Shown one piece after another: positions 1 through 8,638 of a stretch of DNA of 15,128 nt (its first letter is position 1; each line of letters starts with the position of its first letter). Source of the stretch: JAWLBM01 sp041687675. GTDB lineage: Bacteria > Pseudomonadota > Alphaproteobacteria > Rhizobiales > Pleomorphomonadaceae. The stretch spans positions 1-15,128 of the forward strand of contig JAWLBM010000065.1 in NCBI GenBank assembly GCA_041687675.1, in the 5' to 3' direction. Both the position numbers and the translations under genes were made by a program. The notes under the pieces are model-generated. The model was not told where the DNA came from and made no database searches. It saw nothing but the letters and a program-made list of their open reading frames with translations.

Positions 1-1
1 T

Positions 2-139
2 GGCCGCTACGACTTGAAGCTTTTCCGGGTCTGGACCGACGAAGTGTCGGGGAACCCGACGGAGACGGCGCTCCAAGAGCTCCTCCAAAACCGCCCGGAT
101 ACGCCCGCCCTGACGCTTGCGATGGCTGGTAGCTCGTGA
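2..139 (+). CDS. C-terminal end of an unrecognised protein, cut by the window edge
   Basis: A frame open from the first bases runs for 45 codons to TGA at 137-139. The visible peptide includes RYDLKLFRVWTDE and ends in LTLAMAGSS. About 37 of 45 codons end in G or C, which is coding-like but lower than in the genes further right. The other two forward frames hit stops early or give low-complexity sequence. I recognise no domain, and 45 residues of a C-terminus are too little for a family call. The neighbourhood (gene debris beside a tRNA 3' end) would suit an accessory-region gene, but that is inference. It could also be a chance open frame. Confidence 0.35.
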   Translation, partial: GRYDLKLFRVWTDEVSGNPTETALQELLQNRPDTPALTLAMAGSS

Positions 140-152
140 CGCCAGGTGTAAG

Positions 153-248
153 GTGAAGACGCTCGTGGCGGCCGCTCTGTTGGGGATGTCCGAACTGGAT
201 GCTACCCAAGCGCGAGACGCCCGACGGTCGGCCGCCGAAACTGTCTAG
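153..248 (+). CDS. Doubtful 31-residue ORF with signal-like N-terminus
   Basis: A GTG at 153 begins a 31-codon frame reading MKTLVAAALLGMSELDATQA and onwards, ending in TAG at 246-248. It starts 13 bases after the stop of the partial gene at 2-139 and has a weak AGG upstream. The first dozen residues (Lys followed by a short hydrophobic run) resemble the start of a signal peptide, so this may be the 5' stump of a broken gene rather than a complete small protein. There is no family evidence, and a chance ORF is quite possible. Confidence 0.15.
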   Translation: MKTLVAAALLGMSELDATQARDARRSAAETV

Positions 249-253
249 CATGG

Positions 254-328
254 TCACACGGAGCAGCCGTAGGTGCGAATTACCCTCGGCACGAACCCGT
301 CCCCGAACAACGCGCTCTCATCCACCAT
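254..328 (-). CDS. Doubtful 24-residue ORF with good ribosome site
   Basis: On the minus strand an ATG (complement of 326-328) opens 24 codons (MVDESALFGDGFVPRVIRTY, then four more residues) to a TGA at 254-256. Just upstream lies a purine-rich stretch GGGGAGGCGAGGGA, which would serve as a Shine-Dalgarno site. Twenty-one of 24 codons end in G or C. It lies downstream of the remnant at 403-564 on the same strand. Length and lack of recognisable family keep confidence low. Confidence 0.15.
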   Translation of the reverse strand: MVDESALFGDGFVPRVIRTYGCSV

Positions 329-386
329 TCCCTCGCCTCCCCGAAGCACCCCGATCCGCAGAGCGGGCCGACACTCGTCCGGCCGA

Positions 387-400
387 CCGCCGCGCGGCGG
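387..400. terminator. GC palindrome beyond the minus-strand gene remnant
   Basis: CCGCCGCGCGGCGG is a perfect 14-base palindrome that can fold as CCGCC-GCGC-GGCGG. It begins two bases beyond the stop codon (403-405) of the minus-strand remnant, the usual place for a terminator hairpin of that gene. No U-tract follows on either strand, so termination is inferred from position only. GC-rich palindromes also arise by chance at this base composition. Confidence 0.25.
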
Positions 401-402
401 CT

Positions 403-564
403 TCAGCGGCTTGCGTCAATCCGCTTAGTGGCTTCCAGCATCAAGCGCTCTCGCGGGTCGAGCAAACTATAGCTGCCCAGGTAACCGAACTCGTGCGTCT
501 CCACGCTGTGGCGACCCAGTGGCGACCCGAAGAGGAAGGCAGATTTCACGCGCGGGGTAATGTT
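403..564 (-). pseudogene. 3' remnant of an unrecognised gene next to tRNA-Lys
   Basis: Reading the minus strand, a frame follows a TAG (565-567) and runs 53 codons to TGA at 403-405. The peptide reads like a genuine protein end: KSAFLFGSPLGRHSVETHEF, then GYLGSYSLLDPRERLMLEAT and KRIDASR. In the 48 codons from the internal GTG (547-549), about 75 percent end in G or C, so the stretch is coding-like but outside the 90-percent-plus bias of the neighbours. There is no ATG and no Shine-Dalgarno before the only GTG, so the 5' part of the gene seems to be missing. It is lost within about 35 bases of the tRNA 3' end. An 11-bp tandem duplication (508-529) inside it may have shifted the frame. I do not recognise the family. 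Confidence 0.4.
508..529. repeat. 11-bp tandem duplication inside the gene remnant
   Basis: GTGGCGACCCA is followed at once by GTGGCGACCCG: two 11-bp copies differing only at the last base. Because 11 is not a multiple of three, a duplication here would frameshift the minus-strand reading frame, which fits the idea that the gene at 403-564 is decaying. Confidence 0.7.
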
Positions 565-597
565 CTAAAAAAGCTAGGCTATATCAGTCGATTAAGA

Positions 598-673
598 TGG
601 TGAGCGCGGTGGGACTCGAACCCACGACCCCATGATTAAAAGTCACGTGCTCTACCGGCTGAGCTACGCGCTC
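598..673 (-). tRNA. tRNA-Lys (anticodon TTT), CCA encoded
   Basis: The complement of 598-673 folds into a complete 76-base cloverleaf. The acceptor stem is GAGCGCG/CGCGCTC with discriminator A and a genome-encoded CCA at 598-600. The D arm is GCTC-AGCCGGTA-GAGC. The anticodon stem CGTGA/TCATG encloses loop CTTTTAA, giving anticodon TTT (lysine, AAA/AAG). The variable loop is GGGTC, and the T arm is GTGGG-TTCGAGT-CCCAC. No mismatch is seen beyond one G-T pair in the anticodon stem. A T-run (AGCTTTTTTAG on the minus strand, about 25 bases beyond CCA) could help end transcription, though no clear hairpin precedes it. Confidence 0.97.
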
Positions 674-722
674 ACGACACGGCCGCCGGTCGGTTCGGCC
701 GCGGGTCCCAAGGGACGGGGGT

Positions 723-751
723 GACATACTGCATGGGGGGCGGATCCGCAA
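723..751 (-). promoter_or_regulatory. Candidate promoter of tRNA-Lys
   Basis: On the minus strand TTGCGG (complement of 746-751) and TATGTC (complement of 723-728) are exactly 17 bases apart, the usual sigma-70 spacing. The predicted start would fall about 40 bases before the mature tRNA 5' end, a reasonable leader for RNase P processing. The -35 box keeps the TTG core, but the -10 box matches consensus at only three of six positions, so this is a guess resting on spacing and location. Confidence 0.3.
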
Positions 752-753
752 CC

Positions 754-797
754 GCGCAGGCGGGCTCGGGTCGGCGCGCAGGCGGGCGCGGGTCGGC
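754..797. repeat. 22-bp tandem repeat, two clear copies and a degenerate third
   Basis: Copy one (754-775) starts GCGCAGGCGGGCTCGGGTCG and copy two (776-797) differs at a single position (T to G at base 13). A third partial copy (from 798) retains GCGCGGGC. It is non-coding and lies between the tRNA and the MFS gene. No function is evident. At this base composition, slippage of the polymerase is the simplest origin. Confidence 0.7.
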
Positions 798-900
798 GCG
801 CGGGCTGCGCGAGAAGGGCGGCCCCGTTCCGGGCGGCCGGCAGGTCGCGGCTCCTCCGCGGCTCCCGCCAGGGATTGATGCGGGGCGCGGCGGGGGGTAG

Positions 901-908
901 AGGGAGGG
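901..908 (+). promoter_or_regulatory. Shine-Dalgarno-like AGGGAGGG before an alternative MFS start
   Basis: AGGGAGGG ends nine bases before GTG at 918, which is in frame with the MFS gene. It is the best ribosome-site match upstream of that gene and the main argument for the longer, 442-residue form. Against it, the 44 residues it would add are Arg/Gly/Pro-rich and unlike any MFS N-terminus. Confidence 0.3.
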
Positions 909-1049
909 CGTCGACCGGTGGTGCGGAGCGCGCCCGGGTGCGCGCCGAGGTCCCCGCTTGCGGGCGGCCGGGGCGGCCCGGGGATCCGCCGCCGTTGCGC
1001 CAGCTCCGGAACCGGTGGTCGACCCCGGTATCCCCCGCGGGGTCCCGTC

Positions 1050-2246
1050 TTGCCCGTCGTCCTCAGAGCCGGCGTGCTCTTTTTCCTCAACGCCTTCCTG
1101 CTCGGCAGCTTCCTGTCGCGCGTGCCGGACGTGATGGCGGAGCTCGACACCGGCAAGGCCGGGCTCGGGCTCGCGCTGTTCGCCGCGCCGCTGGGCGCGA
1201 TGCTCGCCTCGCCCTTCGTCGGCCGGCTGATCGACGCGCTCACCCCCGGCCGGGTCGCCTTCATCACCGGCGTCCTGCTGTCGGCGGCGATCGGCCTCGT
1301 CGGAACCTCCTCCAGCGTGCCGATGCTGGCGGCGACGCTGCTGGTCGCCGGCCTCGTCAACGGTGCGATGGAAGTGTCGATGAACGCCGCCGTCGACCGG
1401 GTGGAGAAGGAGACCGGCGCGCGCATCATCGCCCGCTGCCACGGCTTCTGGAGCCTCGGCTTCATGGCCGGCGCGCTGGTCGCCGGCGCCCTGGCCCAGG
1501 CTGGCGTCGGCGTGATGGTCCACCTCCTCGCGGTGGCCGTCGCCGGCGCGGCCGGCACGCTGGCGATCCTGCCGGTCTATCCTCGCGCGCCCTTCGCGCC
1601 GGTGCACCGCGAGCCCGGGGCCGGCGGCGGCCCGGTGTTCGCCTTCCCGAGCCGGCTGACGGCGGGCATCTGCCTGATGGGCGCCGGCATCACCCTCGCC
1701 GAGGGCGCCATCTACGACTGGGGAGCGCTTTACTTGCGCGTCGAGATCGGCTCCGAGCCGATGACCGCCAGCATGGCCTTCGCCTGCTTCACCCTCGCCA
1801 TGGCGGCCGGCCGCTTCGGCGGCGACGCGATCCGCGGCCGCTTCTCCGCCCCCGCCATCGTCCGCGGCTCGGCGCTGCTCGCGGGCGCCGGGCTCGTCGC
1901 CTTCGTCCTCTCGCCGAACGTGGTGGCGGGCGGCCTCGCCCTCTCCGTGATGGGGCTCGGCGTCTCCCTCGTGTTCCCGATCGCCGTGGCCGCCGTCTCG
2001 GTGAAGGGCGGCAGCGCGGCCTCGAACATCGCGGCGCTGTCGCTGACGGTGATGGCGGCGCTGCTCACCGGGCCGCCGGTGATCGGCCTCCTCGGCGAGG
2101 CCTTCGGGCTCGCGGTCGCGCTCGTCCTGCTAGTGCCGGCGATCGGGCTCACCTTCCTGTTCGCCGGCGAGGCGCGGCCGGCGGCGCCGGCGCTGGTCGC
2201 AACGGTCGAGCCCCGCTCGGTCGATGACAGGGCGTCGGCCGCCTGA
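1050..2246 (+). CDS. MFS transporter, YbjJ-like
   Basis: An integral inner-membrane major-facilitator protein of about 398 residues, the normal size for a 12-helix member. Hydrophobic helices follow one another from the first residues (VLRAGVLFFLNAFLLGSFLS) to the C-terminus, with a loop rich in Pro/Gly near the middle separating the two six-helix halves. Motifs such as LSRVPDV, GAMEVSMNAAVDRVE, RCHGFWSLGF and EGAIYDWGALYL are typical of the YbjJ-type subfamily found in proteobacteria, whose substrate is not settled. TTG at 1050 is chosen because it places the first helix where relatives begin. GTG at 918 has a better ribosome site but adds a low-complexity tail. It ends with TGA-TAG, 38 bases before the next gene and on the same strand, so the two may be co-transcribed. 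A link to purine transport is possible but unsupported. Confidence 0.85.
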   Translation: MPVVLRAGVLFFLNAFLLGSFLSRVPDVMAELDTGKAGLGLALFAAPLGAMLASPFVGRLIDALTPGRVAFITGVLLSAAIGLVGTSSSVPMLAATLLVAGLVNGAMEVSMNAAVDRVEKETGARIIARCHGFWSLGFMAGALVAGALAQAGVGVMVHLLAVAVAGAAGTLAILPVYPRAPFAPVHREPGAGGGPVFAFPSRLTAGICLMGAGITLAEGAIYDWGALYLRVEIGSEPMTASMAFACFTLAMAAGRFGGDAIRGRFSAPAIVRGSALLAGAGLVAFVLSPNVVAGGLALSVMGLGVSLVFPIAVAAVSVKGGSAASNIAALSLTVMAALLTGPPVIGLLGEAFGLAVALVLLVPAIGLTFLFAGEARPAAPALVATVEPRSVDDRASAA

Positions 2247-2284
2247 TAGCCTCCCGCCTCCCAGCGAAAAAGGAGAGCGACGTC

Positions 2285-3262
2285 ATGGTCAAGGCGGTTC
2301 GTGTGCACGAGGTCGGCGGTCCGGAGGCGATGCGGGTCGAGGACGTGGACGTTCCGGCGCCCGGCCGGGGCGAGGTCCGCATCCGCCACACCGCCATCGG
2401 CGTCAACTTCATCGACACCTACTATCGCACGGGCCTCTACAAGGCCCCGTCCGGCACGCCGTTCACCCCGGGGGCGGAGGCCGCGGGGATCGTCACCGAG
2501 GTCGGCGAGGGCGTGACGGCGATCTCCGCCGGCCAGCGCGTGGTCTACGCCGCCTCCGTCGGCGCCTATGCCGAGGAGCGGGTGATGCCGGTCGACCGGC
2601 TGGTGCCGATCCCGGACGACATCGACGACCGCACCGCCGCCGCCTGCCTGCTGAAGGGGCTCACCGCCCAGTACCTGCTGCGCAGCACCTTCCGGGTCGA
2701 GGCGCACCACACGGTGCTGTTCCACGCCGGCGCCGGCGGGGTCGGGCTCATCGCCGGCCAGTGGCTGAAGTCGCTAGGGCTCGAGGCGATCTCCACCGCC
2801 GGGTCGGCGGAGAAGGTGGACCTCGCGCGGAAGGCCGGCTACCGCCATGTGATCAACTACCGGGAGCAGGACTTCGTCGCCGCGGTGGCCGAGATCACCA
2901 ACGGCGCGAAGTGCCACGTGGTCTACGATTCCGTCGGCAAGGACACCTTCCCGGGCTCGCTCGACTGCGTGCGCCCGCTCGGCATGTTCGTCAGCTTCGG
3001 CAACGCCTCGGGGCCGGTGCCGGCGATGGAGCCGCTGATGCTGGCGCAGCGCGGCTCGCTGTTCATGACCCGGCCCGTGCTCGCCCACTACACGGCGACG
3101 CGCGAGGCGCTGCTGTCGGCCGCGGAGGACCTCTTCTCGGTGATCCGCTCCGGCGCGGTGAAGATCACCATCGGCCAGACCTTCCCGCTGGAGGAGGCGG
3201 TGGAGTGCCATCGCACGCTGGAGTCGCGGGGCACCACCGGGTCGACGATCCTCACGGTGTGA
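2285..3262 (+). CDS. qor: Zinc-independent NADPH:quinone oxidoreductase
   Basis: A 325-residue member of the medium-chain dehydrogenase/reductase superfamily, quinone-oxidoreductase branch, which reduces quinones with NADPH in the cytoplasm. The N-terminal GroES-like catalytic domain opens with MVKAVRVHEVGGPEAM and carries the family phrase GVNFIDTYYRTGLY. The NADPH-binding Rossmann fold shows AGAGGVG at residues 148-154, followed by WLKSLGLEAISTAGS and INYREQDF. The cysteine cluster of the structural zinc site of alcohol dehydrogenases is absent, as expected for this branch. Length matches the family (about 325). The start is firm: AGGAGAG at 2271-2277 sits eight bases before ATG. It follows the MFS gene by 38 bases. 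The next gene starts 133 bases later behind a hairpin, so qor probably is not part of the purine operon proper. Its exact quinone substrate cannot be read from sequence. Confidence 0.92.
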   Translation: MVKAVRVHEVGGPEAMRVEDVDVPAPGRGEVRIRHTAIGVNFIDTYYRTGLYKAPSGTPFTPGAEAAGIVTEVGEGVTAISAGQRVVYAASVGAYAEERVMPVDRLVPIPDDIDDRTAAACLLKGLTAQYLLRSTFRVEAHHTVLFHAGAGGVGLIAGQWLKSLGLEAISTAGSAEKVDLARKAGYRHVINYREQDFVAAVAEITNGAKCHVVYDSVGKDTFPGSLDCVRPLGMFVSFGNASGPVPAMEPLMLAQRGSLFMTRPVLAHYTATREALLSAAEDLFSVIRSGAVKITIGQTFPLEEAVECHRTLESRGTTGSTILTV

Positions 3263-3352
3263 CGCATGGGGAGCGTCCAACGGCTTCCGCGCTTTGCACT
3301 TTCCCGCGGTGCCGGACTCGTGCCAACGTAGGCGGCAGGACGAGAAAAGCGG

Positions 3353-3371
3353 CGGGCCGCGCGGCGGCCCG
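3353..3371 (+). promoter_or_regulatory. Leader hairpin between qor and uraH
   Basis: CGGGCCGC-GCG-GCGGCCCG is a perfect 8-bp stem with a three-base loop, 11 bases before the uraH ribosome site and 90 bases after the qor stop. It could end qor transcription, or fold in the uraH leader and tune its translation. There is no T-run after it. The 133-bp gap also presumably holds the promoter of the purine operon, but I cannot point to boxes with confidence. Confidence 0.35.
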
Positions 3372-3382
3372 GCGCCTCTGGC

Positions 3383-3388
3383 AGGGAG
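3383..3388 (+). promoter_or_regulatory. uraH: Ribosome binding site fixing a TTG start for uraH
   Basis: AGGGAG ends seven bases before TTG at 3396. It places the initiator right before GRLTTHVLD, where hydroxyisourate hydrolases begin, and argues against the in-frame upstream ATG at 3294, which would add 34 Arg/Pro/Gly-rich residues. Confidence 0.6.
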
Positions 3389-3395
3389 CACCCGA

Positions 3396-3758
3396 TTGGC
3401 CGCAGGCCGACTGACGACACATGTTCTCGACACGGCGCTCGGCCGGCCCGCCTCGGGGGTCGTCGCGGAACTCCACCGGCTTTCCCCAGACGGATCGGCG
3501 AGCCTCCTGAGGAGGGTCGAGACCAACGTCGACGGCCGCGTCGATGGCCCGGTGCTGGCCGGCGACGACTTCGCGGAGGGCACCTACGAACTGCGCTTCC
3601 ACGCCGGCGACTACCTGCGCCGCACCGGCGCGGCGGTGACCGACCCGGCCTTCCTCGACATCATCCCGATCCGCTTCTCCATCGCGGACGCGGGGCAGCA
3701 CTACCACGTGCCGCTGCTCGTCTCGGCCTTCGGCTATTCGACCTACCGCGGCAGCTGA
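3396..3758 (+). CDS. uraH: 5-hydroxyisourate hydrolase (transthyretin-like)
   Basis: Hydrolyses 5-hydroxyisourate, the product of urate oxidation, to OHCU (2-oxo-4-hydroxy-4-carboxy-5-ureidoimidazoline). From the TTG start the protein is 120 residues, the usual family size. The hallmarks are in place: N-terminal LTTHVLDT with the catalytic His at residue 9, TNVDGR with Arg48, HYHVPLLVS with His104, and the C-terminal signature tetrapeptide YRGS as the last four residues. One small deviation is Ala where relatives usually have Pro (LLVSAFGYSTYRGS). No signal peptide is seen, so it acts in the cytoplasm. Its stop TGA overlaps the GAGGAG ribosome site of xdhA, which starts eight bases later, so uraH leads the xdh operon. 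The enzyme acts two steps after XdhAB, with puuD supplying its substrate at the far end of the cluster. Confidence 0.95.
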   Translation: MAAGRLTTHVLDTALGRPASGVVAELHRLSPDGSASLLRRVETNVDGRVDGPVLAGDDFAEGTYELRFHAGDYLRRTGAAVTDPAFLDIIPIRFSIADAGQHYHVPLLVSAFGYSTYRGS

Positions 3759-3766
3759 GGAGCCTC

Positions 3767-5244
3767 ATGCGCGACACCATCCGCCTGATCCGGAAGGGGA
3801 AGATCGTTGAACTGGGCGAGGTCGGGCCGACCGAGACGCTGCTCGACTACCTGCGCCTGCGCGAGCGCTCCGTCGGCACCAAGGAGGGCTGCAACGAGGG
3901 CGACTGCGGCGCCTGCACCGTGGCCGTCGGCGCCAGCGAGAACGGCCGCGTCGTCTACCGGCCGGTCAACGCCTGCATCCAGCTGCTCGGCCAGGCGGAC
4001 GGCAAGGAGGTGGTGACGGTGGAGGACCTCGCCGACGGCGAGGCGCTGCACCCCGTCCAGCGGGCGATGGTGGACCACCACGGCTCCCAGTGCGGCTTCT
4101 GCACCCCGGGGATCGTGATGAGCCTCTTCGCCCTCTACCACGACGGCGCCCGCGCCGCGCCGCCGACCCGCGGCGAGATCGACGACGCGCTCGCCGGCAA
4201 CCTCTGCCGCTGCACCGGCTACCGGCCGATCGTCGACGCGGCGCGCGAGGCCTGCGCCGGCGTCGCCGACGACGCCTTCGTGCGCGGCGAGCCGACGACG
4301 CTGGGCATCCTGCAGTTCCTGTCGGACCGGCAGGACGTCTTCGTCGGAAGCGAGAAGCAGTTCTTCGCCGCGCCGCGCACCATCGACACGCTGGCCGAGC
4401 TCTACCTGCGCCACCCGGACGCCACGCTGGTGGCCGGGGCCACCGACGTCGGGCTCTGGATCACCAAGCAGATGCGGCCGATCGGCAAGGTGATCCACCT
4501 CGGCCGGGTGCTCGGCCTCGACCGCATCGAGGACGTCGAGGGCGCGGTGATCATCGGCGCCGCGGCGACCTACGAGAAGGCCTTCGCCCACCTCGCCGCC
4601 ATCGATCCGGACATCGGCGCGGTGCTGCGCCGGCTCGGCTCGCGGCAGGTGCGCGCTGCGGGCACGGTGGGCGGCAACATCGCCAACGGCTCGCCGATCG
4701 GCGACATGCCGCCGATCCTGATCGCCCTCGGCGCCACGCTGGAGCTGGTGAAGGGGGAGGAGGCGAGGGGGCTCGCGCTCGAGGACTACTTTCTCGACTA
4801 CGGCCGGCAGGACCGCGAGCCGGGCGAGTTCGTCGCCGGCGTGCTGGTGCCGAAGCTCGCGCCGGACCAGGTGTTCCGCGCCTACAAGATTTCCAAGCGC
4901 TTCGACCAGGACATCTCGGCGGTGATGGCGGCCTTCCGCTTCACCCTGGAGGGCGGCGCGATCACCGAGGCACGCGTCGCCTTCGGCGGCATGGCGGCGA
5001 CGCCGAGGCGGGCGCGGCGCGTCGAGGAGACGCTGGTCGGCGCCGAGCCGGCGCGGGCCGCGAGCTGGAGCGCCGCGATCGAGGCGATGGGCGAGGACTT
5101 CTCGCCGATCTCCGACATGCGGGCGAGCGCCGGCTACCGGCTGGAGACGGCGCGGGCGCTGCTCGCCAAGGCGCTGGTCGAGACGGCCGGCGCGCCGACC
5201 GAGCGCACCCGGGTGGCCGGGCGGCGGCTGACCGAGGCGGTCCC

Positions 5245-5248
<4 letters not shown>
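3767..5248 (+). CDS. xdhA: Xanthine dehydrogenase, small subunit (2Fe-2S and FAD domains)
   Basis: Electron-transfer subunit of the cytoplasmic XdhA2B2 enzyme that oxidises hypoxanthine and xanthine to urate with NAD. At 493 residues it has the bacterial two-subunit architecture. The ferredoxin-like 2Fe-2S domain has Cys42, Cys47, Cys50 (GCNEGDCGAC) and Cys70. The helical 2Fe-2S domain has Cys109/Cys112 (QCGFCTPG) and Cys147/Cys149 (LCRCTGY). A linker leads to the FAD domain with VAGATD at 222-227 and GTVGGN at 299-304 (continuing IANGSPIGDMPP), then a CO-dehydrogenase-flavoprotein C-terminal domain. All eight cluster cysteines are present. GAGGAG at 3757-3762 lies four bases before ATG. Its last codons overlap xdhB by four bases (ATGA), which indicates translational coupling and fits a 1:1 complex. 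Confidence 0.97.
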
Positions 5249-7598
<2,350 letters not shown>

Positions 7599-7602
<4 letters not shown>

Positions 7603-8606
7603 ACCCCTTCCCGACCCTCCTCCGGCTGATCGACCGGGACGGCGCCGGCGCGCTCGTCACCGTGGTCGGCGCGCGCGGGTCGACCCCGCGGGAGGCGGGG
7701 GCGCGGATGGTGGTGAGCGCCGACGGCGCGATCTCGGGCACCATCGGCGGCGGCCGGCTGGAGAGCGAGGCGATCGCCGCCGCCGCGGCCATCGCCCGGG
7801 CGGGCGCGGACCGGGCGGAGCTTCGCCGCTTCGCCCTCGGCCCGGCGCTCGGCCAGTGCTGCGGCGGCCATGTGACGCTGCTCGTCGAGGCGGTGACGGC
7901 CGCCCGCCGGGCGGAGATCGCCGGGCTCGCCGAGGCGGTGGCGGCCGGCCCGGTGCGGACCGAGGCGGCCTTCGCCGAGGGCGCCCCGCTGGTGCGGCGG
8001 ATCGCCGGGCCCGGCGAGGCCACGCCCGTGGCGGCGCTCGCAGCGGACGGAACCCTTGCCGAGAGCTTCGGTCGGCGGATGCGGCCGCTGTTCCTGTTCG
8101 GCGCCGGCCATGTCGGCCGGGCGCTGGTGCTGGCGCTGGCGCCGCTGCCCTTCGCGGTCACCTGGGTCGACGCGCGGGCGGAGATGTTCCCGGCGGCGAT
8201 GCCGTCGAACGTCACGCCCGTCGCGACCGGCCGGCCGGAAGCGGTCGCCGGCGCGATCCCGGAGGATGCCTTCGTGCTGGTGATGACGCACGACCACGAC
8301 GCGGACCTTGCGATCCTCACGGCCGCGCTCGCCTCGGGCCGCGCCGCCTTCGCCGGCCTCATCGGCAGCGCCACCAAGCGGGCGCGCTTCGAGCGGCGGA
8401 TGATCGCGGCGGGGCTGGACGAGCGGACGGCGACGTCCTTCCGCTGCCCGATCGGCCTCGCCGGCATCCGCTCCAAGGAGCCGGCGGTGATCGCGGCGGC
8501 GGTGGCCGCCGACCTTCTGGTGGCGGACGAGGCGCTGTCGGGTGCCGGACGGGGATCGGAACCGCTCATCCGGGCGGTGGACAGGGCCGGCGGGGGCCGG
8601 CGCTGA
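7599..8606 (+). CDS. xdhC: XdhC, molybdenum-cofactor chaperone for xanthine dehydrogenase
   Basis: A 335-residue XdhC/CoxI-family protein. In Rhodobacter capsulatus the family member binds Moco, helps its sulfuration and hands it to XdhB without being part of the mature enzyme. The N-terminal half has VVGARGSTPREAGARM, SGTIGGGRLE and the cysteine pair in LGQCCGGH (Cys87-Cys88), in the region implicated in cofactor binding. The C-terminal half is a Rossmann-like domain with FLFGAGHVGRAL, VMTHDHDAD, GLIGSATKRARF and CPIGLAGIRSKEPAVIA. ATG at 7599 overlaps the xdhB stop (ATGA), with GGGGCGAGGG just upstream, so its synthesis is coupled to that of its client. It ends 32 bases before the ABC ATPase gene. 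The last residues (RAGGGRR) are low-complexity and come from a short direct repeat of GGGCCGGCG. Confidence 0.95.
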
Positions 8607-8638
8607 GTTCGGTGCGGCGGGTTGGGGGCTCGGGGCCG

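Larger units (their letters stand above)
674..1049. other. 376-bp non-coding stretch between tRNA-Lys and the MFS gene
   Basis: About 80 percent G+C. It holds a candidate minus-strand promoter for the tRNA (723-751), a 10-base palindrome GCGGATCCGC at 740-749 overlapping the proposed -35 box, a 22-bp tandem repeat (754-797, with a degenerate third copy to about 810), and a purine-rich AGGGAGGG before an alternative GTG start of the MFS gene (918). Long open frames cross it in several phases, but all give Arg/Pro/Gly/Ala-rich translations typical of non-coding GC-rich DNA. I see no convincing forward promoter for the MFS gene. Confidence 0.6.

Noticed and set aside
199..603. Forward 134-residue ORF overlapping the tRNA-Lys end
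   Set aside because: Arg/Pro/Ser-rich and without motifs, it runs into the tRNA gene and overlaps the more protein-like minus-strand frame at 403-564.
601..620. Second copy of the tRNA 3' end (att site) in the left flank
   Set aside because: Scanning 1-597 by eye found no direct repeat of the tRNA 3' end; any such site would have to lie outside the window.
875..2227. Alternative forward frame over the MFS gene (450 residues)
   Set aside because: The translation is Arg/Gly/Ala-rich low complexity, whereas the overlapping frame gives a clear 12-helix transporter.
3275..3310. Sigma-54 promoter before uraH (GG...GC with TTGCAC)
   Set aside because: The GG and GC dinucleotides are 12 rather than 10 bases apart and the -24 element is not TGGC, so it does not fit the consensus.
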